A model generated the notes under the pieces. The model searched no databases. It saw nothing but the letters and a program-made list of their open reading frames with translations, and was not told where the DNA came from. The translations under genes and the position numbers were made by a program. From an uncultured Bacteroidota bacterium (lineage in GTDB: Bacteria > Bacteroidota > Bacteroidia > Flavobacteriales > Flavobacteriaceae), in NCBI GenBank assembly GCA_902619315.1, contig CACNDW010000001.1, positions 62,001 through 126,000 on the forward strand: DNA of 64,000 nt, written 5' to 3'. Shown piece by piece: positions 17,720-26,492 of this stretch. The stretch's first letter is position 1. The number at the start of each line of letters is the position of its first letter.

Positions 17720-18045
17720 TTGATTAAGTTAAATTAATTAATAATGTTATAATGATGATTGAATAATTTCAACATCCATATATATTTATCAACAATCATG
17801 CCAATTGTGCTTATCTGTTTGTAAAATTTTAAAACATGTTGTTATTTAAATAAAATAAATTGGAATAGCCTTGAAAACTGGGGTTTTAGGGGTTTCTGTT
17901 TTTTTATTAAAAATTAAGGTTTTTAGTCTAAAAAAAATAATTGGGAAACTTTTTAATACAACAAGTTGATCTGGGTTATTTGGAATAAGATCTCTCATTC
18001 AAAAAAAAATTTAACACTTAAATCAAGAAGGTGAGGTAGCTGGAG
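17720..18045. other. Intergenic stretch upstream of the large lipoprotein
   Basis: 326 nt, very AT-rich, between two minus-strand genes. It must hold the lipoprotein promoter, but I find no exact TTTG...TAnnTTTG pair on the minus strand, no ORF with coding character and no terminator hairpin for the TonB-dependent receptor upstream. Confidence 0.4.
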
Positions 18046-20046
18046 TCATAAACTTAAATTAATTCCAAGATAAAAATTTCTCATAGGAGCGGGTTCATAA
18101 TACCTTTTACCATAGGCATTGATGCGGATATTGTCATAATAGGTCTTATCCAATAGGTTATTGATCCCACAAAAAAAAGAAATCTTTTCTAAGGATTTCC
18201 AAAATCTGAAATTGACCAAAAAATAATCTTCAACCATAGTTTGGTTGGCATCATCTGCATAAAGGTTTCCACTGTATTGAGATTGTAAGGCAGTCCCCCA
18301 ACCGCCTATGAAGCTGTATTTTAATGAGGCGGTGAATTGTTGTTCAGGAACTCCAGGTAACTGATTTCCACTAAGATTTTTGTCCCCTAAAACATAGTTG
18401 TCAAATTTGATGGAGGCATAATTATAGGAGGCCATCCATTCCCAAGATCCCATTTGGTGTTCCCAAAAAAGTTCAATACCTCTTCGGGCGGTAAATCCTG
18501 CATTACGATAGAAATCACGATCCGGGAAATCGGCCAATTCATAGGGCAAGATTTCATTTCGAGTGTTGATTGCATAGATTGTGGCCTCCACCTTATTTTG
18601 AGGAGTTGTAAAACGCCATCCCAATTCGAAATTATGGGCATTAGAGGGAGAAAGGTTAGGATTGAAACCTTCATTAGCACTGGGATTGGCTGATAATTCG
18701 TTCAAGGTAGGTGTCTCAAAACTGCTGGAATAAGATATAAACATTACATTATTTCCTAATTGGGTGTAGGTAAATCCTAAACTTGGATTTAGACTATTGA
18801 GTTGCACTTCATCCCTTTCACGTTGTGTACTTAGGCGTTGGTAATCATATCTAAGACCCAATCTAAGGAGTCCAAAATTCCATTTCAATTCGTCTAGAAA
18901 ACTTAAAGAGGTATTAAAAAAAAGCTCGTCTTGATCAAGGGTGTTTTCTCCAGAGGATCCATTAAGGTTCTTAAAGCGCTGTCGATGGTCTTTTTGATCG
19001 GCTAGTGAAAAGCGCAATTGCATACGATGGTGTTTTTTTGGTTGGTATTCCATGGCAGTCCCCAAACCATAATAGTCTCTTTTGAGATCAACAAAACCTC
19101 CGAATCCAAAAGGCAAACGCCCAACAAAATCCCGATGGGCATAAAAGGCATAGCTGTCCCAACTGAGCTTATCATTGATTTGTTTTTCCCATTGCAATCC
19201 TGTTTTCAAATGATTAATTGTTTCATATGTTTTATAAGTTTCATTTTGAGGTCTAGCCTGTTTTTGGTTTTCATTTACCATTTCTATATTAATTCCTCCA
19301 GCATCATAAGCATAGGGACTATTGGTATAGTTGAATTGCCAGCGGATTTGAGAACTCTCAGAGAGATCGTGCCAAACCCTTGCGTTGAAAACTTGTTGCT
19401 TATATTTACTATGATTGCGGTATCCTTCTGACTCAGAGTGGTTTTGATAAAGAACAGCCTTAGTTTTGTTAATATTTAAACCAATAGTTGCAGCCAAATT
19501 TCTAGAGCTAAAGCTCCCTCCCTGTAGCCTAAGGCGAACAAAATTTTCTTCAAAATCTTCCAGAGTGTTGATCTGAATTACTCCACCTGAAGCATTGCCG
19601 TAAAAAGAAGATGCCGGTCCCCTAAGTACAGTAATGGATTGGATGAGTCCTAGTGGAAGATTGTCCAATTGCCCTTGACCATCGGGTGTAGTTTCGGGTA
19701 TGCCGTCCACAATCAATTGTATACCTCGGATACCAAAACCCGATCGCGCGCCAAAACCCCGGATGGAGATCCGCAAGTCTTGTGCAAAATTCTGAGTATT
19801 TTGAGCATATAGCCCTGGAACCATAGTAAGATAATCCTGCAAAGAATTCTGGGCTAAACCTAACTGGTCGTCTTCAAAGCGTCTGTGGCTTATGGCAAAG
19901 GGAATAATGCGTTTGGGTGTTTTGATCCTTACTGCATCTAAAGTAATTTCCTTTAAGGAAATTTTTTGTTGTAGGCTATCTTGAGCTTCTAGACTGAAAG
20001 TAATAAGGACTAAAAGTCTCACCAAAACATTGGAGAATTTTTTCAT
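18046..20046 (-). CDS. TonB-dependent outer-membrane receptor
   Basis: 666 residues from the ATG at 20046 (a TTG two codons earlier is less likely). A signal peptide (to about residue 22, ending LEAQ) is followed by a possible TonB box (EITLDAVRI). The plug domain spans about 45-170 with SLQDYLTMVPGLY, ISIRGFGARSGFG, IQLIVDGIPETTPDG and VLRGPASSFYGNASGGVI, then a 22-strand barrel ending in a Phe/Leu-terminated strand (FYLGINLSL). It lacks the N-terminal CarboxypepD-like extension and the SusD partner of glycan receptors, so it resembles siderophore or metal receptors. No transport partner lies next to it, so the ligand is unknown. Confidence 0.92.
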   Translation of the reverse strand: MKKFSNVLVRLLVLITFSLEAQDSLQQKISLKEITLDAVRIKTPKRIIPFAISHRRFEDDQLGLAQNSLQDYLTMVPGLYAQNTQNFAQDLRISIRGFGARSGFGIRGIQLIVDGIPETTPDGQGQLDNLPLGLIQSITVLRGPASSFYGNASGGVIQINTLEDFEENFVRLRLQGGSFSSRNLAATIGLNINKTKAVLYQNHSESEGYRNHSKYKQQVFNARVWHDLSESSQIRWQFNYTNSPYAYDAGGINIEMVNENQKQARPQNETYKTYETINHLKTGLQWEKQINDKLSWDSYAFYAHRDFVGRLPFGFGGFVDLKRDYYGLGTAMEYQPKKHHRMQLRFSLADQKDHRQRFKNLNGSSGENTLDQDELFFNTSLSFLDELKWNFGLLRLGLRYDYQRLSTQRERDEVQLNSLNPSLGFTYTQLGNNVMFISYSSSFETPTLNELSANPSANEGFNPNLSPSNAHNFELGWRFTTPQNKVEATIYAINTRNEILPYELADFPDRDFYRNAGFTARRGIELFWEHQMGSWEWMASYNYASIKFDNYVLGDKNLSGNQLPGVPEQQFTASLKYSFIGGWGTALQSQYSGNLYADDANQTMVEDYFLVNFRFWKSLEKISFFCGINNLLDKTYYDNIRINAYGKRYYEPAPMRNFYLGINLSL

Positions 20047-20118
20047 TAGCAAAAGAATTTCAATTTTTTTTTATTACAAAGATAGTTTGGAATTATTAAT
20101 TTAGAGTAATCTTTGTGA

Positions 20119-20364
20119 ATGTTGAATTTAAACGATACAGAGGAAATATTAGCCATCCTCCTAGCAGTGGCGATTGTATTAGGCTTTGTTTATTCTACCT
20201 ACAGGGAGATACAATCAACCATTTCAGAGGAAAAGGGCAAATACAGAGAAAAAAAGGAAACCGAAGCCAAGGTTAAAACGTTAATTGAATATCTTGACGC
20301 CAAAAAAGAACTGATCGACGCCTTAAATCAAGTTAAAAATAAAGAAGGAGATTCGAAAAATTAA
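20119..20364 (+). CDS. Small single-span membrane protein
   Basis: 81 residues: one hydrophobic helix at about 10-26 (ILAILLAVAIVLGFVY) followed by a highly charged, probably helical cytoplasmic tail rich in Lys and Glu. No family is recognised. It precedes pirin by 38 nt on the same strand, but the palindromic promoter region lies between, so pirin may also be transcribed separately. Coding character is good and there is no overlap with another gene. Confidence 0.65.
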   Translation: MLNLNDTEEILAILLAVAIVLGFVYSTYREIQSTISEEKGKYREKKETEAKVKTLIEYLDAKKELIDALNQVKNKEGDSKN

Positions 20365-20367
20365 TTT

Positions 20368-20395
20368 ATATTTGTATATACAATAATTGTATACA
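20368..20395 (+). promoter_or_regulatory. Palindromic operator/-7 region upstream of pirin
   Basis: TATATTTG (20368-20375) fits the -7 element TAnnTTTG. It overlaps the perfect palindrome TTGTATATACAA (20372-20383), followed after TAA by TTGTATACA. The same 12-mer plus a TTGTAT half-site at the same 3-nt spacing occurs at 57946-57966 upstream of the CDGSH gene. The arrangement suggests a repressor (MarR- or HxlR-type) site; the regulator is not identified. Confidence 0.6.
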
Positions 20396-20402
20396 CCATT
20401 TA

Positions 20403-21116
20403 ATGAAAACCATTTATCATTCAGCTGAAACCCGTGGCAATGCGAATCATGGGTGGTTGAAAGCCAATCACTCGTTTAGTTTCGCACAGTACTATGATCC
20501 CGAGCGGATGAATTTTGGTGCCCTTAGGGTATTAAATGACGATACCATTGCACCAGGTAAGGGTTTTGGAACGCATCCCCATGACAACATGGAGATCATA
20601 ACCATTCCTCTCAAGGGAGACCTGGAACACAAAGACAGCATGGGAAATGTGGGAGTAATTAACGAAGGGGAAATACAGGTGATGAGTGCTGGCACGGGAG
20701 TCTATCACAGTGAATACAACAAAAATAAAGATAAACCAATCAACTTACTTCAGCTTTGGGTAATCCCCAAGACACGCAATATTAAACCTCGCTATGATCA
20801 AAAGTCACTTAGGGAATATAAAAAAATAAATGCCTTTTATCAGATTTTATCCCCTAATCAAGATGATGGTGGGATGTGGATTCATCAGGATGCCTGGTTT
20901 CACATGGGTGAATTTAACCAGGCCACCGAAACAGAATACATAATTAAAAAACAAGGAAACGGTATTTATATATTTGTTATTGAGGGAGCTTTTAAGGTTG
21001 GAGATCAGCAGCTTAACCAACGTGATGCTCTGGGGGTTTGGGAGGTCAAAAAAATTTCTTTTGTTGCAGATCCCAATTCAAAAGTATTGTTGGTAGAAGT
21101 ACCCATGTCTTTTTAA
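20403..21116 (+). CDS. Pirin family protein (bicupin)
   Basis: 237 residues, the normal length for a YhhW-type pirin. The N-terminal cupin carries the metal-ligand pattern GFGTHPHDNMEIITI and, further on, GTGVYHSEYNKN; the C-terminal cupin is shorter and lacks ligands. Some members act as quercetin 2,3-dioxygenase in vitro, others as redox-responsive regulators; the cellular role here is unknown. It is the centre of a small plus-strand group with an 81-residue membrane protein before and a 45-residue protein 9 nt after. A palindromic operator overlaps its promoter, so it is probably induced by a stress or aromatic signal (inference). Confidence 0.9.
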   Translation: MKTIYHSAETRGNANHGWLKANHSFSFAQYYDPERMNFGALRVLNDDTIAPGKGFGTHPHDNMEIITIPLKGDLEHKDSMGNVGVINEGEIQVMSAGTGVYHSEYNKNKDKPINLLQLWVIPKTRNIKPRYDQKSLREYKKINAFYQILSPNQDDGGMWIHQDAWFHMGEFNQATETEYIIKKQGNGIYIFVIEGAFKVGDQQLNQRDALGVWEVKKISFVADPNSKVLLVEVPMSF

Positions 21117-21125
21117 ATACTTTAG

Positions 21126-21263
21126 ATGAAAAAAAATCCTTCGGCTGTGGAGTTGTTAAACGAACTGGAAAACCGACTTTCCTCCGGTGAGTATAAAGAC
21201 TCTGTTCATCAAATCAAATTGATGACCACTCGTGACATTATTTTGGAAATGATATCTAAATAA
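21126..21263 (+). CDS. 45-residue protein following pirin
   Basis: Short ORF from ATG 21126 to TAA 21261-21263. It begins MKKNPSAVELLNELENRL and ends IILEMISK, with an amphipathic helical look and no membrane segment. It starts 9 nt after the pirin stop, which suggests co-transcription. I recognise no family. Support is position, codon usage like the neighbours and clean start and stop; a conserved partner of pirin is possible. Confidence 0.55.
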   Translation: MKKNPSAVELLNELENRLSSGEYKDSVHQIKLMTTRDIILEMISK

Positions 21264-21392
21264 ACCCGATATTTAAATTGGAAACACCGATAATTATTCA
21301 GGAATGTTACTTATACTGATCATTAATAAAATCAGCTTTATTACATCGGAAATAATTACTTTTTTATTGACAATTAAATTCTTTTGTACGTC

Positions 21393-22712
21393 ATGGAAAT
21401 GATTGCCCACCAAGGCATGAGCTTGGAATCTCTTTCAAGAGGTATAGTTGGTATGTTGGTTTTAATAATGATTGCCTATGCCTTAAGCAATAACCGTAAG
21501 AAAATTCCCTGGAGGGTAGTAGGCTTAGGAATTTTTGCTCAATTGATAATCGCCATTGGCGTAATAAAAATCTCATGGATCAAAATCTTTTTTGAATACA
21601 TCAGCAGTTTTTTTGTAAATCTATTGGAATATACCCAAGCTGGAACCAATATGCTACTGGGAGAGTTTGGTGATGTTGATCGATATGGTTTTGTCTTTGT
21701 TTTTCAGGCACTACCGATCATCATCTTTTTTTCAGCACTGACGTCTTTATTTTATTATTTCGGGATCATACAGAAACTGGTTAAATTTTTAGCCTGGGGA
21801 CTAAAAAAGTTATTGGGAATTTCAGGATCAGAGAGCTTGGCGGTGGCTGGAAATATTTTTTTAGGACAAACCGAGGCCCCCCTTTTGATAAAGGCTTATC
21901 TGGAAAAAATGACCAGATCGGAGTTGTTTTTGGTTATGGTGGGAGGTATGGCCACTGTAGCAGGTAGTGTAATGGGAGCCTATATTGGTTTTCTCGGTGG
22001 TGATGATCCGATTGAACGTTTAGCATTCGCCAAAAGCCTTTTGGCGGCATCGGTGATGGCTGCACCAGGTTCAGTAGTAATTGCTAAGATCATGTATCCT
22101 CAAAAGGAAAAAATACCGGAGTTGATCAAGGTATCCTCAGTCAGTGCAGGTAATAACCTTCTTAATGCCATTTCCAACGGAACCACTGAAGGGGTAAAAA
22201 TGGCGGTCAATGTAGGAGCCATGCTTTTGGTTTTTATCTCCTTAATTGCTCTTGTAAATGGACTTTTTTCGGGTTTCGGGGATGCTGTAGGTCTGAATGC
22301 TTGGGTCAACGAAAATACCCCCTTTACTTCTTTTTCTCTAGAATTTGTTATGGGATATTTGTTTGCCCCACTGATGTGGCTAATCGGAGTGGCAGCAGAT
22401 GATATGGCCCTTATGGGCCAGCTGTTGGGAATAAAAATAGTAGCGAGTGAATTTGTCGGATATGTCCAACTGGCAGAACTCAAATCAGTGATCAATACAT
22501 TACATTTTGGTTACCAAAAGTCGGTTGTAATGGGGACCTATATGCTTTGTGGTTTTGCCAATTTTGCCTCGATCGGTATCCAGATTGGTGGGATAGGAAT
22601 TTTGGCTCCTGGACAAAGAAAAAATTTAAGTGAACTAGGGTTAAAGGCGATGGTTGCAGGTTCGTTAGTCTCTTTGATGTCAGCTACTATTGCAGGCGCA
22701 CTTATAGGCTAA
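21393..22712 (+). CDS. NupC-family concentrative nucleoside transporter
   Basis: 439 residues from the ATG at 21393 (a TTG three codons upstream was passed over). A polytopic inner-membrane protein of the CNT family, which imports nucleosides with sodium or protons. Motifs include GNIFLGQTEAPLLIKAYL (substrate/ion-binding hairpin), MATVAGSVMGAYIG, and in the second half NAISNGTTEGVKMAVNVGAMLL. Length and helix pattern fit the family. It ends 2 nt from the convergent SSS gene, with no terminator between. No nucleoside hydrolase or phosphorylase is near, so the substrate is not further constrained. Confidence 0.92.
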   Translation: MEMIAHQGMSLESLSRGIVGMLVLIMIAYALSNNRKKIPWRVVGLGIFAQLIIAIGVIKISWIKIFFEYISSFFVNLLEYTQAGTNMLLGEFGDVDRYGFVFVFQALPIIIFFSALTSLFYYFGIIQKLVKFLAWGLKKLLGISGSESLAVAGNIFLGQTEAPLLIKAYLEKMTRSELFLVMVGGMATVAGSVMGAYIGFLGGDDPIERLAFAKSLLAASVMAAPGSVVIAKIMYPQKEKIPELIKVSSVSAGNNLLNAISNGTTEGVKMAVNVGAMLLVFISLIALVNGLFSGFGDAVGLNAWVNENTPFTSFSLEFVMGYLFAPLMWLIGVAADDMALMGQLLGIKIVASEFVGYVQLAELKSVINTLHFGYQKSVVMGTYMLCGFANFASIGIQIGGIGILAPGQRKNLSELGLKAMVAGSLVSLMSATIAGALIG

Positions 22713-22714
22713 AT

Positions 22715-24526
22715 TCACATCACATTGACCTTTACCCTCTTCCAAGTTCTTACTAATAATACTGCGAAAATAGCAGAGAGGACAGTGATTACGCTTGCTC
22801 GAGTATACTCCCCATAGATCAAATAGCCGGTTGCAAACATGGCTCCATAGATCATTCCGCAACCCAGCATCATAGCGGTAATTCCCGAAGGAACACTCCA
22901 CCCCTGACTGTCTTCAGTGATCTTGATATTTTCTTTTTCTGCCTCATCGATTACTTTTTTCCAACCAGGACCACCAGGTTGTATTTTTTGATAAAAAGTT
23001 CTGAGCACAGATTTGTCTTCAGCAGGAGTCATGTAGGTTACCGTAATCCAAATGGCCGAAGTCACCAATACGACTAAGGGGTATTCGAACCAGGAGGAAA
23101 AAATTCCAGATTCGGCTGCAAACAAATAGTTGCCAAGACTCGTAGTTTTAAGTAATATGGATAAAATTCCTGAAGCAAACATGGCAGAGATTTCACTCCA
23201 GGCATTTATTCGCCACCAAAACCATCTCAAAATAAAAATAAGACCCGTTCCAGCTCCGAAGGTTAGGAGAATATCAAAAATTTGTAACGCACTTTGTAAC
23301 AAAAGTGCCAATATAGCACTAAAGACCATCAGGCCGATTGTGCAAAGTCTTCCAACAGTTACCAATCTTTTTTCAGATGCATTGGGGTTGATTTGATTTT
23401 GATAGAAATCATAGACTAAATATGAGGAACCCCAGTTGAGCTGAGTAGAAATGGTACTCATATAAGCTGCAATCAATGAAGCTAAAACCAAACCAATTAG
23501 TCCGGCCGGTAATTTTACAAGCATGGCAGAGTAGGCCAAGTCGTGACCCAGTTTATCATCGGCGATATTAGGAAATGCTTCTTTGATACTTGTCAAGTCT
23601 GGAAAAACCACCAAAGAGGCCAAAGCCACTAAAATCCATGGCCAAGGACGTAATGCATAATGCATAATATTAAAAAAGAAGGTAGCTCCAATGGCGTGAT
23701 TTTCGTCTTTGGAGGCCAACATACGCTGAGCGATGTATCCCCCACCACCAGGCTCTGCACCAGGGTACCAAGAACTCCACCACTGGACTGCCAAGGGAAT
23801 AATCAGTAGTGTAATTATTGCTTCTGTGTTGGAAAAATCTGGAAGAATAGACAATTTATCACTGACATTTTCGTGGTTCAAAAGGGCATTAATTCCTCCA
23901 ACCTCGGGAAGATTTACCAAGTAATAAGCCGCACCTATAGATCCTGCCATGGCTACTACAAATAATAAAAGATCAGTGTATAGCACCCCTCTAAAACCTC
24001 CCAGTGCACTGAAAGCAACCGTCACCAAGCCCGCGCTGACTACGGTTTGCCATGGTTCTAGACCCAGCATGATGCCACCAATTTTGATAGCTGCTAGGGT
24101 TACGGAAGACATTGTAATCACATTGAAGAGTACCCCCAAGTAGAGTGCTCTGAATTTTCGAAGAAAACCTGCAGGCCCACCACCATAGCGAAATTCATAA
24201 AATTCGATATCTGTTTTTACATTTGACTTACGCCATAATTTCGCATAAACAAATACTGTGAGCAAACCTGTGATAAGAAAAGCCCACCAAACCCAGTTTC
24301 CAGAAACACCATTGTTTCGAACAATATCCGTAACCAAATTGGGTGTGTCGGTAGAAAAAGTTGTAGCCACCATTGATACCCCCAATAACCACCAAGGCAT
24401 ATTTCGCCCAGAAAGAAAAAATTCACTACTGGAAGATCCCGCTCTTTTAGAAACCCAAACCCCTATAAAAAGCGAGATTGAAAAAAAACTTATAATAATC
24501 GCCCAATCTATTCCTACTAAATCCAT
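22715..24526 (-). CDS. Sodium:solute symporter (SSS family)
   Basis: 603 residues with about 14 membrane segments. The N-terminal region has the family signature (FFLSGRNMPWWLLGVSMVATTFSTDTP), and the later TWLIAAYMSTISTQLNWG-like block (LIAAYMSTISTQLNWGSSYL) matches the sodium-site helix. The long C-terminal extension (about 480-603) with charged loop and three helices matches a Bacteroidota subgroup often found near sugar or nucleoside genes. Substrate unknown. It starts with ATG at 24526 and converges on nupC. The soluble segment near residue 530 is Lys/Glu-rich. Confidence 0.9.
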   Translation of the reverse strand: MDLVGIDWAIIISFFSISLFIGVWVSKRAGSSSSEFFLSGRNMPWWLLGVSMVATTFSTDTPNLVTDIVRNNGVSGNWVWWAFLITGLLTVFVYAKLWRKSNVKTDIEFYEFRYGGGPAGFLRKFRALYLGVLFNVITMSSVTLAAIKIGGIMLGLEPWQTVVSAGLVTVAFSALGGFRGVLYTDLLLFVVAMAGSIGAAYYLVNLPEVGGINALLNHENVSDKLSILPDFSNTEAIITLLIIPLAVQWWSSWYPGAEPGGGGYIAQRMLASKDENHAIGATFFFNIMHYALRPWPWILVALASLVVFPDLTSIKEAFPNIADDKLGHDLAYSAMLVKLPAGLIGLVLASLIAAYMSTISTQLNWGSSYLVYDFYQNQINPNASEKRLVTVGRLCTIGLMVFSAILALLLQSALQIFDILLTFGAGTGLIFILRWFWWRINAWSEISAMFASGILSILLKTTSLGNYLFAAESGIFSSWFEYPLVVLVTSAIWITVTYMTPAEDKSVLRTFYQKIQPGGPGWKKVIDEAEKENIKITEDSQGWSVPSGITAMMLGCGMIYGAMFATGYLIYGEYTRASVITVLSAIFAVLLVRTWKRVKVNVM

Positions 24527-24663
24527 TATCTATTTTTTAATTCACCAAAATAACCATTAATATATAAACCTTATAAATTATTACTAAACAATCACAGAGT
24601 TCTGAATTTTTAAATAGGTTTGCATAAAAAAATGTTTTGACAAATTGGAAATTTTGTATTGAT

Positions 24664-25359
24664 TTGAAAAGATTCTTGCATTTAGATTCCAGGTTGAGAC
24701 CCTCCTTTCTCTACATTTGGTTTGGATTGGTTTTAGGCTTGCAACTAACCTTCGCACAAGTAGAAAATAAAAGCCCCTCTTTCATTTTTCCTTCAAACAA
24801 TAATGATGATTCGAATTCACTTTTCCAACCTCCACCTGAAGAAAGCCCTTATTTAAAGGGCGATTTTATGGAAAAACCCCTGGACATGACCGACCCAACA
24901 CTCGATGATGACAGTCCCAAAACAAATATGGAAGAACAAGAAAAATTTTTGAACCCCGGTGACATTTATCTTTCAAAACTCAAAGGTAAAGGAGTTGAAG
25001 CGGGTAAAGACCCAAAAAAATATAGAACCAATCAATTTATGGGGGATTACAGAATTCAGGGCAATCAAGCCCGTATCATTTATAGAGACCATGAGTATCC
25101 AGATGGAGATCGTGTAAGAATTTTTCATAACGATATAGTTATTAAAAATAATGTATTGTTGGTAGAACGTTTCGTTGGGTTAACTTTAGAACTAGTTCCT
25201 GGTTTTAATAAAATTGATTTTGTAGCCCTCAATCAAGGTTCTTCAGGACCCAACACAGCAGAGGTCAGGGTCTATGATGAAAATGGTGACATGACTGCAG
25301 CAAATCAGTGGAATCTTGCTACAGGAGTAAAAGCAACCTATATTCTTATTAAAGAATAA
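24664..25359 (+). CDS. Secreted protein of unknown function
   Basis: About 231 residues. The frame has no ATG near its beginning; TTG at 24664 gives MKRFLHLDSRLRPSF followed by a hydrophobic stretch and an ALFAQ-like cleavage site (LGLQLTFAQ). TTG at 24637 is the other candidate, so the start is uncertain. The mature protein begins with an acidic, Pro/Asn-rich low-complexity part, then a compact C-terminal domain (about 120 residues) with beta-strand pattern (ARIIYRDHEYPDGDRVRIF, LTLELVPGFNKIDFVALNQG). I recall similar secreted proteins in Flavobacteriia but no named function. It is convergent with the 53-residue membrane protein gene. Confidence 0.7.
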   Translation: MKRFLHLDSRLRPSFLYIWFGLVLGLQLTFAQVENKSPSFIFPSNNNDDSNSLFQPPPEESPYLKGDFMEKPLDMTDPTLDDDSPKTNMEEQEKFLNPGDIYLSKLKGKGVEAGKDPKKYRTNQFMGDYRIQGNQARIIYRDHEYPDGDRVRIFHNDIVIKNNVLLVERFVGLTLELVPGFNKIDFVALNQGSSGPNTAEVRVYDENGDMTAANQWNLATGVKATYILIKE

Positions 25360-25361
25360 TT

Positions 25362-25523
25362 TTATTTTTTTATGTTAACCAAAAGTCCAATAAAAAAAAG
25401 CACAATTCCCCCAAGGAGGTAGGGCGTGTCAATGAAGGACAATTTGGAATACATCAGATAAACTACATAAAAGCAAACTAGGGAGAGAATAATCAGTAAA
25501 ATTTTTACAAGCTTTCTCAGCAT
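25362..25523 (-). CDS. 53-residue two-helix membrane protein
   Basis: ORF from ATG 25523 to TAA 25362-25364. Two hydrophobic helices (VKILLIILSLVCFYVVYL and LLGGIVLFFIGLLV) are joined by a short polar hairpin containing SFIDTPYL, and the tail is basic. Its stop lies 2 nt beyond the stop of the convergent secreted-protein gene. The frame is fully open with membrane-protein codon pattern. No family recognised. Confidence 0.6.
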   Translation of the reverse strand: MLRKLVKILLIILSLVCFYVVYLMYSKLSFIDTPYLLGGIVLFFIGLLVNIKK

Positions 25524-25557
25524 TTCCTTAAATTATATCTGCAAATTATAGGAATTT

Positions 25558-25788
25558 ATGGAATTAATTAAGTTTTATTTTACTGGATTGGTAATTTTGG
25601 TAGTTGCCATATTTGCTAATTTTTTGGCTGCTCAATTGGGTCTTAAAACCTGGTATGACTTTCTCAACCAATGGGGGAGTGGAAATGCTCTAAATTTTAA
25701 GGATGGGATTTGGCTATTTATCTTGTATCCAATAATCCTTGGGTGTAGTGCTTTGTTGGGGAATGTAATTTGGAAAAGCGTATTCTAA
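25558..25788 (+). CDS. Small membrane protein with two helices
   Basis: 76 residues. Hydrophobic helices at about 7-27 and 50-72 flank a Trp/Asn-rich hydrophilic stretch (TWYDFLNQWGSGNALNFKDG). It has the general form of short Bacteroidota membrane proteins of unknown function. It starts 34 nt from the divergent 53-residue gene and converges on the next gene, stopping 8 nt from its stop. No function can be assigned. Confidence 0.65.
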   Translation: MELIKFYFTGLVILVVAIFANFLAAQLGLKTWYDFLNQWGSGNALNFKDGIWLFILYPIILGCSALLGNVIWKSVF

Positions 25789-25796
25789 TATATAAT

Positions 25797-25997
25797 CTAA
25801 TCCAACCTGTTTGAAAGGTCATCGTTTTTAGATTTATCTGCCATAAGCAATAACCCTAATACACCGATAAGCCCAAAAAGAAAACCGATTATGAACCCAA
25901 AGCGTTGAGTTCTCCCCTTTTTTTCAGCAATGTAGCCTCCCAAGGCACCTGTTGCGACTCCAAGAGCCAAAGTGAGTAAGAAAAAAGAATTGGTCAT
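25797..25997 (-). CDS. Small membrane protein, translationally coupled to the ABA4-like gene
   Basis: 66 residues: an N-terminal helix rich in Gly/Ala (ALGVATGALGGYIAEKKG), a basic loop, a second helix (GFIIGFLFGLIGVLGLLLM) and an acidic tail. The Gly-rich helices recall small hydrophobic proteins such as the phage-holin or GlsB/YeaQ type, but I make no family claim. Its ATG overlaps the stop of the preceding ABA4-like gene (ATGA), so the two are coupled and probably work together or share expression. Confidence 0.65.
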   Translation of the reverse strand: MTNSFFLLTLALGVATGALGGYIAEKKGRTQRFGFIIGFLFGLIGVLGLLLMADKSKNDDLSNRLD

Positions 25998-26431
25998 GTT
26001 GTTTTAGCAAATAATTTTTTGTGGGTAAGTAGTACCAAAGTATATATTAATACCCCTACCGGTCCCAACATAAAAGTGCATAGTAATGGCAAAATCATCC
26101 AAAGGTGATTTACTTCTTTTTCCTGACTGTTTTTTAGCATCCAACAACCAACCCAAAAATCAAATGCCAAATAGTGCAACCACCCAGCAGCAACTCCACG
26201 TGGTTCGGCATTTTGAAACATTTCTGTTAAACTACTGAGTGAGGAAAAATCGGCAGAGAAGGTTCCTGTGGTAGTGCTCAAAAAATAAACATATCCAATA
26301 GCTATGGACAAAGGTACCCACGGAAAAGCAATAATTCTTTGAGTAAAACTCTTCTTTGGGAAAACCAAAATAAGCATCCAAAAAAGCAAAATCCCCGAAT
26401 TGAAAAGATTAAATATAGTTTCGTACATCAT
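25994..26431 (-). CDS. ABA4-like family membrane protein
   Basis: 145 residues with four membrane segments. The motif WLHYLAFDFWVGCWM near residue 85 and the later MLGPVGVLIY match the ABA4-like (DUF4281) family, named for the plant carotenoid gene ABA DEFICIENT 4 needed for neoxanthin formation. Bacterial members are uncharacterised; a carotenoid or isoprenoid link in a pigmented marine flavobacterium is possible but is inference. It heads a two-gene unit with the 66-residue membrane protein. Confidence 0.72.
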   Translation of the reverse strand: MMYETIFNLFNSGILLFWMLILVFPKKSFTQRIIAFPWVPLSIAIGYVYFLSTTTGTFSADFSSLSSLTEMFQNAEPRGVAAGWLHYLAFDFWVGCWMLKNSQEKEVNHLWMILPLLCTFMLGPVGVLIYTLVLLTHKKLFAKTT

Positions 26432-26492
26432 ATTTTTAATCCAAAAATAAAACCATTTTTTTAGATGGCTTCCCTATCTTCGAGTTATATTT

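Noticed and set aside
19018..19431. Plus-strand open frame of 137 codons opposite the TonB-dependent receptor gene
   Set aside because: The receptor gene on the minus strand covers it with clear plug and barrel motifs; the plus-strand frame has no recognisable domain.
22712..22715. Missing terminator between convergent nupC and SSS genes taken as a sign of gene fusion or rearrangement
   Set aside because: Both proteins are full length with normal C termini; tail-to-tail genes with a few nucleotides between them are common.
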